A stretch of DNA of 45,131 nucleotides from the NCBI GenBank assembly GCA_012719125.1, contig JAAYAY010000314.1:1-45131 (forward strand), read 5' to 3'. Every line of letters starts with the position of its first letter. Position 1 is the first letter of the stretch. The notes under the pieces were generated by a model. The model saw only the letters and a list, made by a program, of their open reading frames with translations. It was not told the DNA's origin and searched no databases. The stretch is from Planctomycetaceae bacterium (GTDB lineage: Bacteria > Planctomycetota > Planctomycetia > Pirellulales > Thermoguttaceae). Position numbers and translations under genes: made by a program. Shown here piece after piece: positions 28,258 to 37,478 of the stretch.

Positions 28258-28878
28258 ATGTCGCATCCCCGTTGCATAGGCCTTGCCAAGATCACCGCAT
28301 GCCTGGGCTTTCTGGTGCTGCTCTCAACGACCTACTGGCTGCGAACCGAGGTGCTCGCTCTGAATGAACTGCGATTCTCGGCCGATGAAACCCGAGCGCA
28401 ACACGAGCTGACCGCCTACGAGGACGCCTTTCCCCACGAGGAAGAACGCTATCAGGTCGAACTGAAGAACTACGAGTTGGAAATTGAACACTTCAAGACC
28501 ATGTTCGCGTTGTACGAGTCGGACTACGAGGAGTATGCCCGTCGCCTCGAAGACAAGTTCGAGCCGCCGCAGATGCCGGTTCGCCCCGAACCGCCTCGTG
28601 CGCCGGAGTACGCCAAAAAGCTCCATGAGATCAACACGAGATTCCGCGCCCGGAAACATCATTACTTCGAAATGACGAGCCGGCTGAACTGGGTCGCTTG
28701 GATCGCCGCCACGGCCCTGGTGGGCGGGCTGCTCTATCTGATCATGTTCGACTCGGCCGGCGGGCGGATCATCTACTTCGCCGTGCTGGTGATGAGTTTC
28801 ATGTTCATGATCGGCCCGTCCTTCCACTCGATCATCAGCGCAATCGTCGGCTTCCTGGAGCCGCCCAGCGTCTATTGA
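28258..28878 (+). CDS. Membrane protein with internal coiled coil, unknown function
   Basis: The 206-residue product starts at an ATG with a perfect AAGGAGG about 11 nt upstream. One hydrophobic helix lies at about residues 10-26. A strongly charged, helical stretch (about 35-105) rich in Glu and Tyr follows, then a Pro-rich turn (PPQMPVRPEPPRAPEY). Two further membrane helices lie at about 145-165 and 170-195. The layout is a hairpin-like protein with an extended coiled coil between membrane anchors. No family is recognised. It is the last gene of the run that begins with the giant membrane protein. Confidence 0.8.
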   Translation: MSHPRCIGLAKITACLGFLVLLSTTYWLRTEVLALNELRFSADETRAQHELTAYEDAFPHEEERYQVELKNYELEIEHFKTMFALYESDYEEYARRLEDKFEPPQMPVRPEPPRAPEYAKKLHEINTRFRARKHHYFEMTSRLNWVAWIAATALVGGLLYLIMFDSAGGRIIYFAVLVMSFMFMIGPSFHSIISAIVGFLEPPSVY

Positions 28879-28891
28879 GCCGCGGCGGCGG

Positions 28892-28984
28892 TTGACGGCG
28901 TATGCGATCGTCGAATCGACCGACGAAACCCCGACTACCGACAGCGATCCCTTCGACCGGCCTAACGACTCCCCACAAGCCTAG
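28892..28984 (+). pseudogene. Decayed duplicate of the C-terminal tail of the 100-residue membrane protein
   Basis: One frame reads LTAYAIVESTDETP, continues for ten more codons and ends PNDSPQA before a stop at 28982-28984. The intact protein at 27913-28215 ends with LQAYTIVDTAGPP and PNNPFEDNPSA. The shared AY-IV start, similar length, the DPF/NPF motif and the common end suggest a duplicated gene whose first two thirds were lost. The similarity is short and could be chance. Confidence 0.45.
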
Positions 28985-29159
28985 CCGCCACGCTCTGCAG
29001 CTTTCGAGTGGCCGGTGGGCGAGTGACAGTGAGCCCCCAGCCGCCAGGTGACTTGTATCGTCCCTCCTCCACGGTGTAGAGTGATGCTCGGTGATCTATT
29101 GCTGGGAAGAGGTATGCCCCACATCCTTCGGCACGTCGTACTGACGCGAGGTAACCAAT

Positions 29160-30824
29160 ATGTCCCGGAACCGAAGGGGCCTTCTTGGCCTATTGTTCCT
29201 GGCCGCAGTCTACGTGTCACTTGCCGGCTTCAGCTTGCGCCGCAAGTCAGTCACTGTTGATGAATTCGCACATTTGCCTGCAGGACTCAACCTGCTCAAC
29301 TCCGGCGACACACGCTACTGCGCCTTGAACCCGCCGCTCATGAACGGTCTGTCTGCCATACCCGTGTGGGTATCCGGCGTTCGTGCAGATTTTCCCAAAG
29401 ACTGGCCCGAACAGGTGCGGTTCGAAAACTGGCCCAACGGTTATGTCTTCATGAATCAACACCGGGAGAACTACCAGGCCTGCTACCTACGCAGTCGCTC
29501 CGTGACCGTTGTCGTTGTCGGCTTGCTCGGCCTGATAGTCTTCTTCTGGGGGAGGATGCTGGTTCCCGACCGCGGCAATCTCGCTGGGTTGCTGGCCGCC
29601 GGATTGATCTGGTTTTCGCCAAATATATTGGCCCATGCGCGCCTTGTGACAACCGACGCCGGGACGATGGCCTTCATGATACTCGCCACGTTCACGCTCT
29701 TCTTGTTCCTCCGTGCGCCTGGTTGGCCACAAGCCCTGTTTTGCGGAACCGCACTCGGCGCGGCGCAACTTGTCAAGTTCACGGCCGTCTATCTGTTCCC
29801 GTCGTTCCTTGTGACGATCGTCGCGGCCTGGATCGTTCGACGCGAATTGCGTACCCGTGGCTTCGTCATCCGGACCGCTGCAATCCTGGCTACCTGCCTG
29901 CTTGTCGTCAACCTGGGCTACGGATTTCAGCAAAGCATGACTCCCCTGGGCGAGATCGAATTCACGAGCCGCCCGTTTCAGTCGCTCGCACGGGCTATCC
30001 CTCACGGCTGCCCCGTCCCCTTCCCAGTGGACTACGTGCTCGCCTTCGACCGCCAACTTGCCGATTCGGAGTACGGAGATCCGTCGTACCTGTTCGGAGA
30101 ATCCTACTTCGGCGGAAGATGGTATTACTTCATTGCCGTCCTGGCCGTCAAGATGCCCATTCCTTCCATGATCCTTCTAGGACTGGCGCTATACGCCGCG
30201 TTCAAGACGTCGACGTCCCACTGGTTCGACACGATGTTGATTCTCCTCCCGGCAGTTCTCGTGTTCGTCACGTTCTCATTTCTGTCGAACAAACAACTCG
30301 GCCTGAGGATGATTCTCCCGTCCCTCGGCCTTCTCTCGATCTGGACCGGCACGACCCTGGCCAGGTTTGACTGGCCAAAGCATATGAGAGTTGTTCTCGG
30401 CATCGTTTTGGCCTGGCTTGCCGTCGAAACCATATTCGTTTATCCGAACTACTTGACTTACTTCAATCAATTCGCCGGCGGACCCGGCCAGGGCCACCTG
30501 TACGCACTGGACTCCAACCTGGACTGGGGTCAGGATCTGGTGATGCTCGAAGAATGGATGAAACTCGAAGGAGTATCACGTCTGCAGTTGTTGTACTTCG
30601 GACGTGTCGACCCTGAGGTCTACGGTATCGACTACGAAGTACCTCGGGGTAGTCTGCACCCCGGCTATCTGGCTGTCAGCCGAACGCTCTACGGGCGTGA
30701 CTATCTGCTCTACGATCACGGACAACTCGTCCCCTTCGGGCCCTTGCCTCGCCAGGTTCTGGGCGATATGCGCCCCATCGCGACCATAGGAAATTCCATA
30801 GACATCTATCAGATCGGTCGCTGA
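29160..30824 (+). CDS. GT39-like membrane glycosyltransferase
   Basis: The 554-residue product has about ten membrane helices. Its first outside loop carries SVTVDEFAHLPAG with the Asp-Glu pair typical of PMT/ArnT-type (GT39/GT83) enzymes. A second loop has HARLVTTDAGTMAF, also a family hallmark. A C-terminal soluble part begins at LDWGQDLVMLEEWM. Enzymes of this clan take a sugar from a polyprenyl phosphate donor and attach it to a protein, lipid or polysaccharide on the outer face of the inner membrane. The start ATG is preceded by GCGAGG. The gene stands alone between the giant-protein operon and a convergent membrane protein gene; acceptor and donor sugar are unknown. Confidence 0.85.
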   Translation: MSRNRRGLLGLLFLAAVYVSLAGFSLRRKSVTVDEFAHLPAGLNLLNSGDTRYCALNPPLMNGLSAIPVWVSGVRADFPKDWPEQVRFENWPNGYVFMNQHRENYQACYLRSRSVTVVVVGLLGLIVFFWGRMLVPDRGNLAGLLAAGLIWFSPNILAHARLVTTDAGTMAFMILATFTLFLFLRAPGWPQALFCGTALGAAQLVKFTAVYLFPSFLVTIVAAWIVRRELRTRGFVIRTAAILATCLLVVNLGYGFQQSMTPLGEIEFTSRPFQSLARAIPHGCPVPFPVDYVLAFDRQLADSEYGDPSYLFGESYFGGRWYYFIAVLAVKMPIPSMILLGLALYAAFKTSTSHWFDTMLILLPAVLVFVTFSFLSNKQLGLRMILPSLGLLSIWTGTTLARFDWPKHMRVVLGIVLAWLAVETIFVYPNYLTYFNQFAGGPGQGHLYALDSNLDWGQDLVMLEEWMKLEGVSRLQLLYFGRVDPEVYGIDYEVPRGSLHPGYLAVSRTLYGRDYLLYDHGQLVPFGPLPRQVLGDMRPIATIGNSIDIYQIGR

Positions 30825-30881
30825 CGCCTCACGGCGATCCCTGCAACCAAATGACGATACCTCCCGTTCACGAACCGCCAT

Positions 30882-31529
30882 CTAATGCGGAATGAACTTG
30901 ATCAGCAGGAAACCGCCGATCAAGAGGACGGCAAACAGGATCATGGCCCAGTCGAAGTACTTGTCGATGTAGTGCTTGACCGTGGGGCCGAAGAAGAAGA
31001 TGCAGGTGGCGACCGTGAAGAACCGGGCCGAGCGGCCCAAGACCGAGGCGCCGATGAGGACGGGCAGGCTGATCGTCGCCCCCATGCCGGCGGTGATCGT
31101 GAAGACCTTGTACGGAATAGGAGTGAATGCGGCCACCAGGATCGCCAGGAAGCCCCATTCGGCGTACTTGCCTTGAACCAACGCAATACTCTCCCGATTG
31201 ACGCCCGGCACGTAGTCCAGGAAGAAGGATTCCAGGAAGCCCGCCCAAAGCGCATAGCCGATGTACCAGCCGAGGATCGCCCCCAGAACCGAGGCGACCA
31301 TGCTCACGGCGGCATAGTAGAACGATCGCTTGGGCTTGGAGATCGACAGGGCGATCTGCAGCACGTCGGGCGGGATCGGAAAGAAGGAACTTTCGGCAAA
31401 AGACAACACGAACAATGCGGGGGTGCCGTAGGGAGTCTCCGCCCAGTGGAGCACCCATAGATACAACCGCTTGATGATGTTGGGTCTTTTGGTGACAGCA
31501 GCCACGTCTGCACTCGCACTTTCACTCAT
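30882..31529 (-). CDS. YqaA-type VTT/SNARE-associated membrane protein
   Basis: The product has 215 residues from the ATG at 31529, which has GGGAG 8 nt upstream. The VTT (DedA-like) domain motifs are present: SSFFPIPPDVLQIALS near residue 45 and FTPIPYKVFTITAG near 120. Re-entrant loops of this kind are thought to move lipids across the membrane. Further hydrophobic helices follow, the last near the C-terminus (MILFAVLLIGGFLLIKF). This YqaA subgroup carries PxPYKVFT instead of the classic DedA sequence. It is probably an inner-membrane lipid scramblase or transporter involved in envelope maintenance. It is convergent with the glycosyltransferase. Confidence 0.87.
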   Translation of the reverse strand: MSESASADVAAVTKRPNIIKRLYLWVLHWAETPYGTPALFVLSFAESSFFPIPPDVLQIALSISKPKRSFYYAAVSMVASVLGAILGWYIGYALWAGFLESFFLDYVPGVNRESIALVQGKYAEWGFLAILVAAFTPIPYKVFTITAGMGATISLPVLIGASVLGRSARFFTVATCIFFFGPTVKHYIDKYFDWAMILFAVLLIGGFLLIKFIPH

Positions 31530-31709
31530 GCCGCGCTCCCATGGGGAATGCCGGAAGCTCCTGGAGCCCCTCAAGGCCAAAGGGCCCCAAAGTATCCTAT
31601 CCACCCGAAAGTCGCAAGACGAGGTTAGTGCCTGTCGATACCCATAATGGGGGTCCGTCCGCGCGGACAATCTTCCCGCTTCAGCAAACCCGTTTGCGCT
31701 GGGCCCCAA

Positions 31710-33662
31710 TCAGAGCTTGAGATTGGCGTGAATCACTTCGGTCAGAGCGTTGACGTCCGTCCGGTTGAGCCGGGCAAGGATCTGCTGCCAGCGATAGGCG
31801 AAGCTCCCGTTCGGATCCCATTTGCGATACTTGAACAGGGTGTCGAAAGCGCGGCGGCGGCGGCGGTACTCGTTCTGGATCCGGCAGAATCGCGAACGGA
31901 ACGCGTCCAGGTACACCTGGGCAAACTCGACCGGATTGGGAACGATTTCGCGGCGCCGGTTGACCGGTTCGGCGTAGGCGGGCGCCGTGGCGACCAGTTC
32001 CAGGTCGAAGTTGTGAAAGGTTCCGGTCGGGTCGGCAACGATCAGATCCTCCGGCAGCTTCTCGCCGTTCTCGAGAATGACTTCGTCGCCGTCGTCGAAC
32101 AGGACCTTGCCGTGCTGGTCGCAACGTCCCACGATGATGTTTACCGCCGCCGCTTCACCCAGCAGCCGCGCGAGGCGGATAGCATATTCCTCGTTCTCCA
32201 GAAGATGCTTGGGGATCTTGTCGGTGGCGACGCCGCGGATGTAGTCGCGCTCGATGTACGGCGAGGCGATGTTGATCCCCTTCGGTCCGGTCGAATCGGA
32301 ATAGTAGCGCTCCCAGACCTTGTGGGCGATCACGTGGCACGGCAGGTTCATGCTGAGCTGCCGGCATCCGAGCCGCCGGTCCAGGACGTACTCCGTGTAC
32401 TCATCCGAGTCGATCATGGCGTCGCGAAGCGGCTTGCGGTCGTCGAGGTGTTCGCGAACTCCCCATTTCTGCATGCGGATGATGCTCACGATCTCCTTCG
32501 AATCGCCGATGCGTTTCACCTCGGCAATGTAGACCCCGCGCCGCCTGCCCGTGTCTTGGCGCCGGGAAAGGCTGTTGACGACCCGGCCGATGTTGACGTA
32601 CTCCAGATCGGCGTGCTCGCGAACGAAATTGAAGATGAACCCGCGAGCCCGCTCGTCGCAAATCTCCGCCAGTTCCTTATCCTCCGGGTGCTCTTCGAAG
32701 AGATCGAACGTCGAGTCGAAGATCAATTCCCCGTCTTCGATCCGTCCGCCGGGAAGCCATTGGATCTGCATGAAGAATTCGGAACTCAACCCCAGGAGCG
32801 TCTCCTCCGAGACCTCTTCGTCACGCTGCGCGACGAGCGAGCGGAACATGCGGTTTCGCCACTGGGCGTCCTCTTTGTCGTCGAAGAGAAACTCGTGGGG
32901 AACCGCCTTCTGGAACTTCCGGCGGAGTTCGGCGTGGGCGTTGCGGAGGGCGACCGGATCGAGTTGCTGGAAGTCGCAGGACGCAAAGCATGCCGAAGAG
33001 AACGACTGGTCGGTCTGGAAGAAGTCGACCTCCGGATAGCCGCGGGTGTTTCTTCGCGCGCTGTGCTCGCGAATCTCGCCGAGATGGAGCCGCAGAGGCT
33101 CGTCGTCGAGCCGGTCGAGCGCCGAAAAACGCTCGTAGGTCAGCCAACGCGTGCCCGTCGTCTTGTTGTAGTAGTAAATCTCTTCTCCCGTGATCGCCAG
33201 CTTGGAAGCCGAGATCATGTCCTGCATTTCACGGACCGACGTGGGCAGCGCCGCAATTCGCCAGCACTCGCCGCGCCGCTTCACCGCATCCCGGACCTGC
33301 TTGTCCAGGGCGTAGAGGAACTTGATCTTGTACTTGGAGTACTCCTGCTGCAGCAAATCGTCCGCCTCGAAAGCCAACGGCATGTTGCTCGGATTGGGGC
33401 GGATGAGAATCTGGTCGTCTTCGAAGATCAAATCGACCGCACCGTCCCACACGCGGCTCTCTTCTTCGCGCGTCAGCGGCGGCTGGCCTGCCTCGCGGCG
33501 CAACTCGTTGAGGTGGTCGATGTAGATGTGCCGCTGAATGGCGTGAATCGTGCGCTGGGTTACCAGATGTCGCGTCTTGGGAAAGATCGTACCGATCTGC
33601 GATTTGAGTTTGCCGTTGGCGTCTCTCGCAAACAGTGGGTCACCGAGAATCTTAAGTATCAT
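31710..33662 (-). CDS. Conserved protein of unknown function with a kinase-like C-terminal motif pair
   Basis: The product has 650 residues from the ATG at 33662; the frame remains open upstream but looks non-coding. No signal peptide or membrane helix is present. The N-terminal third is charged and helical (HIYIDHLNELRREAG). The middle has alternating strands (GVYIAEVKRIGD, VSIIRMQKWGV). Residues about 512-549 contain GRCDQHGKVLFDDGDEV and then LIVADPTGTF. These resemble the HGDxHxxN-VLFDDG and later D-x-G of aminoglycoside-phosphotransferase-like kinases, with Lys where Asn is expected. Whether it binds ATP is open. I do not recognise a family. It is divergent from the fucosidase gene. Confidence 0.75.
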   Translation of the reverse strand: MILKILGDPLFARDANGKLKSQIGTIFPKTRHLVTQRTIHAIQRHIYIDHLNELRREAGQPPLTREEESRVWDGAVDLIFEDDQILIRPNPSNMPLAFEADDLLQQEYSKYKIKFLYALDKQVRDAVKRRGECWRIAALPTSVREMQDMISASKLAITGEEIYYYNKTTGTRWLTYERFSALDRLDDEPLRLHLGEIREHSARRNTRGYPEVDFFQTDQSFSSACFASCDFQQLDPVALRNAHAELRRKFQKAVPHEFLFDDKEDAQWRNRMFRSLVAQRDEEVSEETLLGLSSEFFMQIQWLPGGRIEDGELIFDSTFDLFEEHPEDKELAEICDERARGFIFNFVREHADLEYVNIGRVVNSLSRRQDTGRRRGVYIAEVKRIGDSKEIVSIIRMQKWGVREHLDDRKPLRDAMIDSDEYTEYVLDRRLGCRQLSMNLPCHVIAHKVWERYYSDSTGPKGINIASPYIERDYIRGVATDKIPKHLLENEEYAIRLARLLGEAAAVNIIVGRCDQHGKVLFDDGDEVILENGEKLPEDLIVADPTGTFHNFDLELVATAPAYAEPVNRRREIVPNPVEFAQVYLDAFRSRFCRIQNEYRRRRRAFDTLFKYRKWDPNGSFAYRWQQILARLNRTDVNALTEVIHANLKL

Positions 33663-34053
33663 GGTGGGAACAGTCCCCAACGACCGTGATGAAGTCGCCC
33701 GTAAGCAGAATGGATCCTTGCCAGTTCTCCGCCTTGCCTGTTCCTCTTGAACCGGCGGGCCATGGCGCGGTCGATCTGTACTTTCGCCCCTGATGACCGT
33801 CCGACCGCGGAGATCCTCCCGTCCCTGATCGCTCTTCAGTGTATCCGGAATGAATCGATCTGTCTTGCCTAATTCGGTCTGGTTGCTCGTCCCGAAACGG
33901 GAGGACTCCGGCCAAGAGGCACACAATCTGAAGCCGCGCACGACAATTGTGTACGTGCCCGGTTGCCGCTGCCGCATCCGCTCACTATCTTGAGATACAC
34001 CCGGATTGCCGCCGGTAACCCGGTCCCCGTCAGTAACGGCTCGGAGCTTTATC
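33663..34053. other. Intergenic region between divergent genes
   Basis: About 390 bases separate the unknown 650-residue protein gene and the fucosidase gene. CGGAG ahead of 34054 is a ribosome site. ORFs that extend into this region have no recognisable domains. I see no RNA gene or clear promoter. Confidence 0.45.
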
Positions 34054-35709
34054 ATGATCCGCTTGTCACGAATCCGCACCCTGTTTCTGCTCGCACTCCT
34101 CACGGGCTTCCCCGACCAGGCCGCCGCTGTCGACGCCGACAAGGAAGGGGGACTCGACCTCAACAAACCGGAGCGGCTCGAGTGGCTCCAGGACGCCGGA
34201 TTCGGCATGTTCATCCACTGGTCCGTCGATTCCCAACTCGGTTCGGTCATCAGCCACAGCCTGGCCGGTGCTTCGGACGATTACCTGAACTGGTACATCC
34301 AGGAACTGCCCAAGACCTTCAAGCCGACCCGCTGGGAGCCCGACGAAGTCGCCCGGCTCGCCAAACTGGCCGGGATGCAATACGTGGTATTCACCACCAA
34401 GCACCACAACGGCTTCTGCTGGTGGGACACCGAGACAACCGACTTCAAGATCACCGACACGCCTTACGGCCGGGGCATCCTCAAGGAATACTGCGAAGCC
34501 CTGCGCCGCTGGGGTCTGAAGGTCGGCTTCTACTACTCCCCCGAGGACTTCTGCTGGCTCTATCGGCACGGTCGTCCCGTTTGCCGCCGCGGGCCGTTGT
34601 TGCTCGATCCCGACGACGACAAGGAATACGGCGAGTTCGTCCGGCAGCAGGTGACCGAGTTGTTCTCCGATTTCGGCCCCATCGACGTGCTGTTCATCGA
34701 CGGCGCCGGGGCCGAGATCACCAAGAAAACCTGCTGGGAACTCCAGCCGGACTGCCTGATCACCCGCGGCGCGATCAAAACGCCCGAACAGTACGTGCCC
34801 GGCGTGCCGCCTGAAGGGGCCTGGGAATCGTGTCTGACCATGGGCACCCAATGGGCCTACAAGCCGACCAACGACAACTACAAGTCGGGGACACGGATCC
34901 TCGAACTCCTCATTGAAACGCGAGCCAAGGGGGGCGCCCTGCTGCTAAATGTGGGACCCAAGCCCGACGGCCAGTTGCCGATCGAGCAGGAGGAGCGACT
35001 TCGCGAGGTCGCCCTGTGGCATGCCGTCAACGGTGAGTCGATCCTTGGTACACGTCCCTGGGTCGTATCGCAGGAAGAAAACATCTGGTTCACCCGGCGG
35101 AAGGACGATTCGGCCGTCTACGCGTTCCTCACCGGGATGCCCGATTGGCCCCGCGGCCAGCGCCGCGAGTTCCTGCTGCAATCGGTCCAAGCCACCCCGG
35201 CGACCAGGGTCAGCGTCCTGGGGCATGGCGGCAAGCTCGTCGAGTATAGTCCGGACACCGACGCCACCCCGCGTTTCGAACAGACCGATCGGGGACTGAA
35301 GATCTCGGTCGTACGTGCCCAGCGGCTCTATAACGACCACAAGTGGCCCAACCCGGTGGTGGTAAAGCTGGAGAACGTTCGTCCGGCCTTCGAGACGCCC
35401 CCCTTTGCCGAGACGGGCCAGGCCAAGGCCCTCGGTTCCGGACGGGTCGAACTGCAAGGCGAGCTGAAGACCCTCGGCGATGCCGGCGAGGTCTCCGTCG
35501 GTTTCGAATACCAGGTCTATGCGGGCTTCGCGGAGGTGATGTACAACACCGAGTGGACGTCCACCGAGACCATGCGGATGCCGGCTCCCGGCAAGTTCTC
35601 GATCGAGGTGGAGGGCCTCAAACCGGGAACCGAGTATCAGGTTCGTGCCGTGGTCACCAGCCCGAAGATCACCATGCGGGGCGATCACAAACGGGTCGTC
35701 GCCAAGTGA
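34054..35709 (+). CDS. Secreted alpha-L-fucosidase, GH29
   Basis: The product has 551 residues from the ATG at 34054 (CGGAG 8 nt upstream). A Sec signal peptide (residues 1-25) precedes the GH29 catalytic barrel. FGMFIHWSVDS is at about 50-60, TTKHHNGFCWWDT at 114-126, VGFYYSPEDF near 157, and DVLFIDGAGA has Asp216 in the position of the catalytic nucleophile. A beta-sandwich C-terminal part (about 350-551) follows, with a fibronectin-like end (PGTEYQVRAVV). The enzyme removes alpha-L-fucose from polysaccharides or glycoproteins outside the cytoplasm, a common planctomycete activity on algal glycans. A BNR-type propeller follows 61 nt downstream and may act on the same material. Confidence 0.92.
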   Translation: MIRLSRIRTLFLLALLTGFPDQAAAVDADKEGGLDLNKPERLEWLQDAGFGMFIHWSVDSQLGSVISHSLAGASDDYLNWYIQELPKTFKPTRWEPDEVARLAKLAGMQYVVFTTKHHNGFCWWDTETTDFKITDTPYGRGILKEYCEALRRWGLKVGFYYSPEDFCWLYRHGRPVCRRGPLLLDPDDDKEYGEFVRQQVTELFSDFGPIDVLFIDGAGAEITKKTCWELQPDCLITRGAIKTPEQYVPGVPPEGAWESCLTMGTQWAYKPTNDNYKSGTRILELLIETRAKGGALLLNVGPKPDGQLPIEQEERLREVALWHAVNGESILGTRPWVVSQEENIWFTRRKDDSAVYAFLTGMPDWPRGQRREFLLQSVQATPATRVSVLGHGGKLVEYSPDTDATPRFEQTDRGLKISVVRAQRLYNDHKWPNPVVVKLENVRPAFETPPFAETGQAKALGSGRVELQGELKTLGDAGEVSVGFEYQVYAGFAEVMYNTEWTSTETMRMPAPGKFSIEVEGLKPGTEYQVRAVVTSPKITMRGDHKRVVAK

Positions 35710-35770
35710 ACGCAATCCGGTCCGCAGGAAGCAACGGACTACCGCGATCAGGCTCCTTGTGAGGGCAATC

Positions 35771-37234
35771 ATGTCAAGCACATTGTTGAGAACCGTTGCC
35801 GTCCTGGCGATCAGCGTTGCTGGAGTCGTCTCTGCCGGTCACGTCGCCCGATGCGGGGAACCGGCGGTTGCCGGGGCGGAGGCAACGATGGTCGAGCCGG
35901 CCGACGACGAACCGTCGCAGGGCGTGTGGTACACCCCGGGAACGGCCGAAGGGTATGCGAGGGGGATTACCGACTATCCGCCCGAGAAGTATGCCTGCGT
36001 CTATCCCGGCAAGCCGACGGTCTACTCCGGCCCGATGGCCACCTACTGCGCCTGGCACCGCCCAATGGCCATCTACTCGCCCAAGGTGGACAAGACGTTC
36101 TTCGTGTTCGGAAACCCCGACAACTCGCCGGCGATCAGCTACTACGACCACGGGCAGAAGACCTTTGCCGCGTCCGTGGTGCTGGGGACGAACCCCAACG
36201 GCGACGCCCACCGAAACCCGACCCTCCTGATCGACGGCAAGGGGATCATTACCGTCTACTTCGGTGCCCACGGCCATCCCACGCGTGTGGTCCGATCGGT
36301 CCGGCCTTACGACATCACCGAATGGATCCCGGCGGCCGCCATTGAGCAAAAGACGTCCTATCCGCAACCGTGGGAGTTGACGCCCGGCGAGATCTTCGTT
36401 TCGTATCGCAGTTCCCCGCCGGCCTGGTGTTACCGGAAGTCGACCGACGGGGCCGGATCGTGGAGTCCGGAGACGAAACTCGTTGACTTCTCGGGCACCT
36501 CCATCTATGCGGTGACGATTGCCGAGACCGGCACGTTTCCCCGCAAGATCCACATGGCGTGGTCGAGGATGGGGGGCGGCACGCCCGAAGAGATCCGCAC
36601 CAAGGCCCTCTGGGCCCGGCGCTACAACGTCTATTACGCCTGTTCCGACGACGGCGGCACGACATGGAAGAAGTCGGACGGCAGCCGGTATACGCTTCCC
36701 ATCGACGAATCCCGGGCGGAGAAGGTATTCGACTCGGGGACCCACGGCGTCTGGCTCAAGGACATTCAACTCGACTCGCAGGGGAATCCCTATCTTCTGT
36801 TCGTCGACGCCGACGTGACCACCTACCAATGCATGTGGAAAGTGGCCGGGCTCTCGTCCAAGGGCTGGACCATGGCCGACGTGGTCGAGAGCGATCACAT
36901 GTACGACGCGGGGGGGCTGGTGATTCTCTCGGACGACGACTTTCGCATCTGGGGGCCGGCCGGCGTTTCTCAACCCCACGAGGACGGCGGCGAGATCGAG
37001 GAGTTTCAGTCGGCCGATCGGGGAGCCACCTGGACGAGGACCGGCCGGCTGACCGGCGGCTCGCGGTTCTCGCACAACCACGTGAAGACCGTGTTCAACC
37101 ATCAGAAGGACGATTTTCGCGTGCTCTGGAGCTACGGCGATTCGAACTATCCGCCAGCCACGCGAAACGTCTTTCTCTTCTTCTACGGGGAGGGAAAGGC
37201 GGGGCCGGCGCGAGTGAGGTTCTCCTCCCCGTAA
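35771..37234 (+). CDS. Secreted BNR-repeat beta-propeller (BNR_4-like)
   Basis: The product has 487 residues from the ATG at 35771 with GAGGG 7 nt upstream. A Sec signal peptide covers about residues 1-28. The body is a sialidase-like beta-propeller. YCAWHRPMAIYSPKVDKTF, PTLLIDGKGIITVYFGAHGH, SDDGGTTWKK and SADRGATWTR are Asp-box-type units, and HNHVKTVFNH comes near the end. Proteins of this group (PF15892) are found in polysaccharide-lyase or hydrolase loci. Catalytic residues cannot be assigned. It probably forms an operon with the GH29 fucosidase upstream. Confidence 0.85.
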   Translation: MSSTLLRTVAVLAISVAGVVSAGHVARCGEPAVAGAEATMVEPADDEPSQGVWYTPGTAEGYARGITDYPPEKYACVYPGKPTVYSGPMATYCAWHRPMAIYSPKVDKTFFVFGNPDNSPAISYYDHGQKTFAASVVLGTNPNGDAHRNPTLLIDGKGIITVYFGAHGHPTRVVRSVRPYDITEWIPAAAIEQKTSYPQPWELTPGEIFVSYRSSPPAWCYRKSTDGAGSWSPETKLVDFSGTSIYAVTIAETGTFPRKIHMAWSRMGGGTPEEIRTKALWARRYNVYYACSDDGGTTWKKSDGSRYTLPIDESRAEKVFDSGTHGVWLKDIQLDSQGNPYLLFVDADVTTYQCMWKVAGLSSKGWTMADVVESDHMYDAGGLVILSDDDFRIWGPAGVSQPHEDGGEIEEFQSADRGATWTRTGRLTGGSRFSHNHVKTVFNHQKDDFRVLWSYGDSNYPPATRNVFLFFYGEGKAGPARVRFSSP

Positions 37235-37302
37235 CACCCCGCTGGAAAAGTCGAGCCAACTGGCCTTGCGCAGTTTCCCGAGACACTCGCGAGTTCCGTT
37301 AA

Positions 37303-37428
37303 CCGTCATTCGCGCGCAGGCGGGAATCCAGTGGCGTTTGTCGAGTGCCTGGATTCCCGCCTGCGCGGGAATGACGGATGGGAGCGAGGGAATGACGGAT
37401 GGGAGAGTGGGAGTGACGCGGGGAACGG
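37303..37428. repeat. REP/dRS3-like inverted repeat with a 21-bp tandem repeat
   Basis: The arms 37303-37331 and 37349-37377 are 29 bp long and complementary except for one mismatch, with a 17-nt loop. The right arm contains ATTCCC-N8-GGGAAT, the form of the Neisseria dRS3 element and of similar dispersed repeats in many bacteria. It runs into a 21-bp tandem repeat beginning GGGAATGACGGATGGGAG at 37367, 37388 and, partially, 37409. It sits between two convergent genes and may also terminate transcription. Confidence 0.85.
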
Positions 37429-37478
37429 CTATCTTGATCGGAGGCATGTTTCCAGGAATCGCGCAAGGCCACTCCAAC

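Noticed and set aside
37367-37428. Tandem 21-bp units considered as a CRISPR array
   Set aside because: Units are contiguous with no spacers and no cas genes are nearby.
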